Assembly (NCBI GenBank): GCA_963730735.1
Contig: CAVSSX010000004.1
Span: 1-32,502, forward strand
Source of the DNA: CAVSSX01 sp963730735
GTDB taxonomy: Bacteria > Actinomycetota > Acidimicrobiia > Acidimicrobiales > RAAP-2
Reading direction: 5' to 3'
Length of the DNA: 32,502 nucleotides
The notes below the pieces were generated by a model that was not told the origin of the DNA, made no database searches, and worked only from the letters and a program-made list of their open reading frames with translations. This document shows positions 30,998 to 32,502 of this stretch, piece by piece. Numbering within the stretch: the first letter of the stretch is position 1; every line of letters begins with the position of its first letter. A program made the position numbers and the translations under genes.

Positions 30998-31756
30998 TCA
31001 GGTGTAGAGCATGGACCCGGGGGTGGTCAGCAGCTCACCCGACTCCAGCCAGGTCTTGAGGCCCGACAGGATCATCGGCCAGCCCCCGTAGAGCTCGGCG
31101 TTCGCCCCCTCGCGGAGCTGGTCGTGGGTCAGCGTGAGGTGGCACGAATCGCCTACCGGCTCGATCTCCCAGGTCACCCGGCTCTCGCCCTCGGCCTTCA
31201 CGTCATCGCTCCACAGGGCCACCATGGTGTGGACCAGCCGGCGGGGCGGGTCGGACTCGAGGATCGTCCCCTCGCCGAGCAGCATCTCCGTCGAGGGGAC
31301 CCCCATGTCCAGCCGGTCACCGGGCGCCCAGCCCGAGTGGACCTCGGCGCCGAAGGTGTACTTGGCCCGGGTGGCGGGGTCGGTGATCGCCTCCCACAGC
31401 CGTTCCGGGGTGGTCTTGATGTAGAGCTCGTAGATCTTTTCCATGGGTCGCTCCAGTCGTTGCTTGAGGCCGCTCAGGGCGGCGCTTATCGGTTCGGTGT
31501 ACTTGTCGATCCAGCGGTCGTGCAGCAGGCGGATGGGCATCGGGTTCAAGTAATGCAACTTCTCCCGGCCCGACCGCCGGGTGACCACCAACCCCGCCTC
31601 CTCGAGGACCCGCAGGTGCTTCATGACCCCGAAGCGGGTCATCTCCACCTCCGACTCGAGCTCGGTGAGCGTCCGGCCGTCCCGGACGAACAGCGCATCG
31701 AGCAGGAACCGGCGGGTGGGATCCGCCAGTGCCTTGAACACAGGATCGTCGGCCAC
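30998..31756 (-). CDS. ArsR-type HTH regulator fused to an SRPBCC (AHSA1-like) domain
   Basis: A 252-residue protein. Residues ~1-75 are an ArsR winged helix (FKALADPTRRFLLDAL, then EMTRFGVMKHLRVLEEAGLV). After a linker, residues ~105-230 form an SRPBCC ligand-binding fold (KIYELYIKTTPERLWEAITD, later WEIEPVGDSCHLTLTH). In many actinobacteria these are two adjacent genes; here they are one frame. The methionine at MEKIYEL may mark the former start of the second. ArsR proteins without the metal Cys box, as here, often sense organic ligands, and the fused SRPBCC domain could be the sensor (inference). GTG 31756 lies 6 bases behind TATAGT (leaderless), so it is preferred over the ATG at 31777, which lies upstream of that box. 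Confidence 0.85.
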   Translation of the reverse strand: MADDPVFKALADPTRRFLLDALFVRDGRTLTELESEVEMTRFGVMKHLRVLEEAGLVVTRRSGREKLHYLNPMPIRLLHDRWIDKYTEPISAALSGLKQRLERPMEKIYELYIKTTPERLWEAITDPATRAKYTFGAEVHSGWAPGDRLDMGVPSTEMLLGEGTILESDPPRRLVHTMVALWSDDVKAEGESRVTWEIEPVGDSCHLTLTHDQLREGANAELYGGWPMILSGLKTWLESGELLTTPGSMLYT

Positions 31757-31762
31757 ACCTCG

Positions 31763-31792
31763 ACTATACGTGACCATTTAGTCACATGTCAA
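31763..31792 (-). promoter_or_regulatory. Near-consensus promoter of the ArsR-SRPBCC gene
   Basis: On the minus strand TTGACA (31792-31787) and TATAGT (31768-31763) are separated by 18 bases, the best promoter in the window. The GTG follows 6 bases later. Confidence 0.65.
31770..31785. promoter_or_regulatory. Operator palindrome inside the ArsR-SRPBCC promoter
   Basis: GTGAC and GTCAC form a perfect 5-bp inverted repeat with a 6-base centre, lying entirely in the spacer between -35 and -10. This is the standard place for ArsR repression; autoregulation is inferred. Confidence 0.5.
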
Positions 31793-31853
31793 GGTGGCGA
31801 GCCCGTCCGGGACCGGCGACCGGGTCGCCGTAGGAGGGGCTGGCGGCCTGAAG

Positions 31854-31859
31854 TATGCT
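31854..31859 (+). promoter_or_regulatory. Possible -10 box for the tRNA-Asp/tRNA-Phe pair
   Basis: TATGCT lies about 65 bases before tRNA-Asp. No -35 is evident and no gene is seen in the intervening leader. Confidence 0.3.
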
Positions 31860-31924
31860 GACCTTTCGCCGTTCGGACGCGATGGGTTTCCAGGGTCCGG
31901 CGGTGCGTTGTGGCAGTTTCTCGA

Positions 31925-32002
31925 GGACCTGTGGTGCAGTTCGGAGTGCACGCCGCCCTGTCAAGGCGGAGGTCGCGGGTTCAAATCCCGTCAGGTCCGC
32001 CA
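31925..32002 (+). tRNA. tRNA-Asp (anticodon GTC), CCA encoded
   Basis: Acceptor stem GGACCTG / CAGGTCC, D arm GTGC...GCAC, anticodon arm CCGCC-CTGTCAA-GGCGG with anticodon GTC, and T arm GCGGG-TTCAAAT-CCCGT, then discriminator G and an encoded CCA (32000-32002). The other tRNAs in this window do not encode CCA. Confidence 0.95.
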
Positions 32003-32043
32003 CCAGGAGTCCGGGTTCCGACCCGGCTAGTCTGGCGCCCCTT

Positions 32044-32116
32044 GGTCGGGTAGCTCAGTTGGTAGAGCGCGCGCCTGAAAAGCGCGAGGTCACCGGATCG
32101 ACGCCGGTCCCGACCA
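32044..32116 (+). tRNA. tRNA-Phe (anticodon GAA)
   Basis: Acceptor stem GGTCGGG / CCCGACC, D arm GCTC...GAGC, anticodon arm CGCGC-CTGAAAA-GCGCG with anticodon GAA, and T arm ACCGG-ATCGACG-CCGGT with discriminator A. The T loop begins with A where T is usual (position 54). CCG, not CCA, follows the discriminator. Confidence 0.93.
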
Positions 32117-32127
32117 CCGAGAAGGCC

Positions 32128-32146
32128 CCGCCCAAATTTCGGGCGG
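32128..32146 (+). terminator. Hairpin after tRNA-Phe
   Basis: CCGCCC (32128-32133) and GGGCGG (32141-32146) pair around an AAATTTC loop, 11 bases past tRNA-Phe and just before the convergent pentapeptide-repeat gene. No T-run. Confidence 0.5.
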
Positions 32147-32156
32147 TCCCCGCGGC

Positions 32157-32502
32157 TCACCCGTCGTCGTCGACCGTGATGCCGAGCGCGGCCAGCAGGC
32201 CCAGGGCCACCGGGAGCACCTGGTCCGACCCCAGCACGGCTCCGGTCAGGTGTTGGGCGCCCTTCAGGTCGACCAGCGTCGAGCTGGCGAACCGGACGCC
32301 GGGGACGCTGGCCTTCGAGAACTCGGCCCGGGAGAGATCGCAGTTCGAGAAGGCCGCCTGGGCGAACGAGGCCGAGTAGAAGTCGGCGTCCCGCAGGTCG
32401 ACGTCGTCGAAGGCCACCTGCCGGGCGTCGGTCATCCGGAAGTTCGCCTCGTCCATGCGGCAGTCCGAGAACGAGACGTCCCGGAGTGAGGTCCGAGAGA
32501 GC
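32157..32502 (-). CDS. Pentapeptide-repeat protein (5' end outside window)
   Basis: The frame is open to the window edge, so the visible 114 residues are the C-terminal part. Five-residue steps with the A(D/N)LXX pattern are clear: RTSLRDVSFSDCRMDEANF, then VDLRDADFYSASFAQAAF and CDLSRAEFSKAS, with Phe or Leu at the central position. The repeats would build a right-handed quadrilateral beta-helix. The last ~35 residues (LKGAQHLTGAVLGSDQVLPV onward) leave the repeat pattern with a hydrophobic segment and end in DDDG. The ATG at 32456 is internal. Pentapeptide proteins include DNA-gyrase protectors (Qnr, MfpA), but most are of unknown role and nothing here singles one out. Confidence 0.87.
   Translation of the reverse strand, partial: LSRTSLRDVSFSDCRMDEANFRMTDARQVAFDDVDLRDADFYSASFAQAAFSNCDLSRAEFSKASVPGVRFASSTLVDLKGAQHLTGAVLGSDQVLPVALGLLAALGITVDDDG

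Noticed and set aside
31782..32003. Minus-strand peptide beginning MADLTGFEPATSAL
   Set aside because: This is the well-known false protein produced by translating a tRNA antisense; it covers tRNA-Asp.
31855..32379. A 174-residue plus-strand frame across both tRNAs
   Set aside because: It contains translated tRNA (AGSNPVRSATR, REVTGSTPVP) and the antisense of the pentapeptide gene.

Overview
The window is strongly G+C-rich throughout and reads as the chromosome of a free-living actinobacterium. Supporting markers are a SenX3-RegX3-type phosphate two-component pair, a polyphosphate glucokinase, an F420-dependent (Ddn-type) nitroreductase, a DrrAB-type ABC exporter, a SCO6880/DUF6112-type secretion cluster, and many genes that start directly behind a TANNNT -10 box with no ribosome binding site (leaderless genes). 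An Acidimicrobiia-like lineage is my guess. The sequence alone does not prove it.

Layout. 1-7155: the end of a threonine dehydratase with ACT domain; a frameshifted TetR regulator divergent from a drrAB-like exporter, with two operator-like palindromes over the promoter; a frameshifted Thr-stalk membrane protein; a Ddn-like nitroreductase; a TfoX-domain protein; a 3-hydroxyisobutyrate-dehydrogenase-like oxidoreductase; a decayed DyP peroxidase; tRNA-Arg(ACG). 7286-9415: an MFS transporter and polyphosphate glucokinase. 9562-15587: five tightly packed minus-strand genes forming a type IV secretion-like core (pilin-like DUF6112, VirB6/TrbL-like, SCO6880 family, VirB4-type ATPase, VirD4/TraG-type ATPase), with no relaxase, integrase or cell-wall hydrolase in view. 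15764-17988: the divergent senX3-regX3 pair. The shared intergenic region is AT-rich and carries three 10-bp-phased TTTCA repeats immediately upstream of the likely secretion promoter.

18024-23908: serS, and a block for heme A and cytochrome c oxidase assembly (ABC ATPase, ABC permease, TlpA-like thioredoxin, ctaB, ctaA), the same kind of neighbourhood as the mycobacterial ctaB region. 23931-24003: tRNA-Glu. 24159-28035: a class I glutamine amidotransferase, then an XRE-cupin regulator, an M24 metallopeptidase-fold enzyme and an APC permease. A perfect 28-bp palindrome touches the regulator's -35 box, suggesting an autoregulated uptake and cleavage unit. 28112-32502: a solitary beta-class DNA methyltransferase, an EthD-like protein, a VOC protein, a DUF1543 protein, an amidase remnant, an ArsR-SRPBCC fusion with a near-consensus promoter and operator, tRNA-Asp, tRNA-Phe, and a pentapeptide-repeat protein running off the window.

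The most interesting points are the relaxase-less chromosomal type IV secretion core facing a phosphate-type two-component system, the palindrome-controlled XRE-cupin/M24/APC unit, and the recurring leaderless architecture. Three genes in the first 7 kb carry frameshifts, which may be genuine decay or local sequence error. No stretch longer than about 300 bases is without a gene. No CRISPR array, insertion sequence or prophage was seen.
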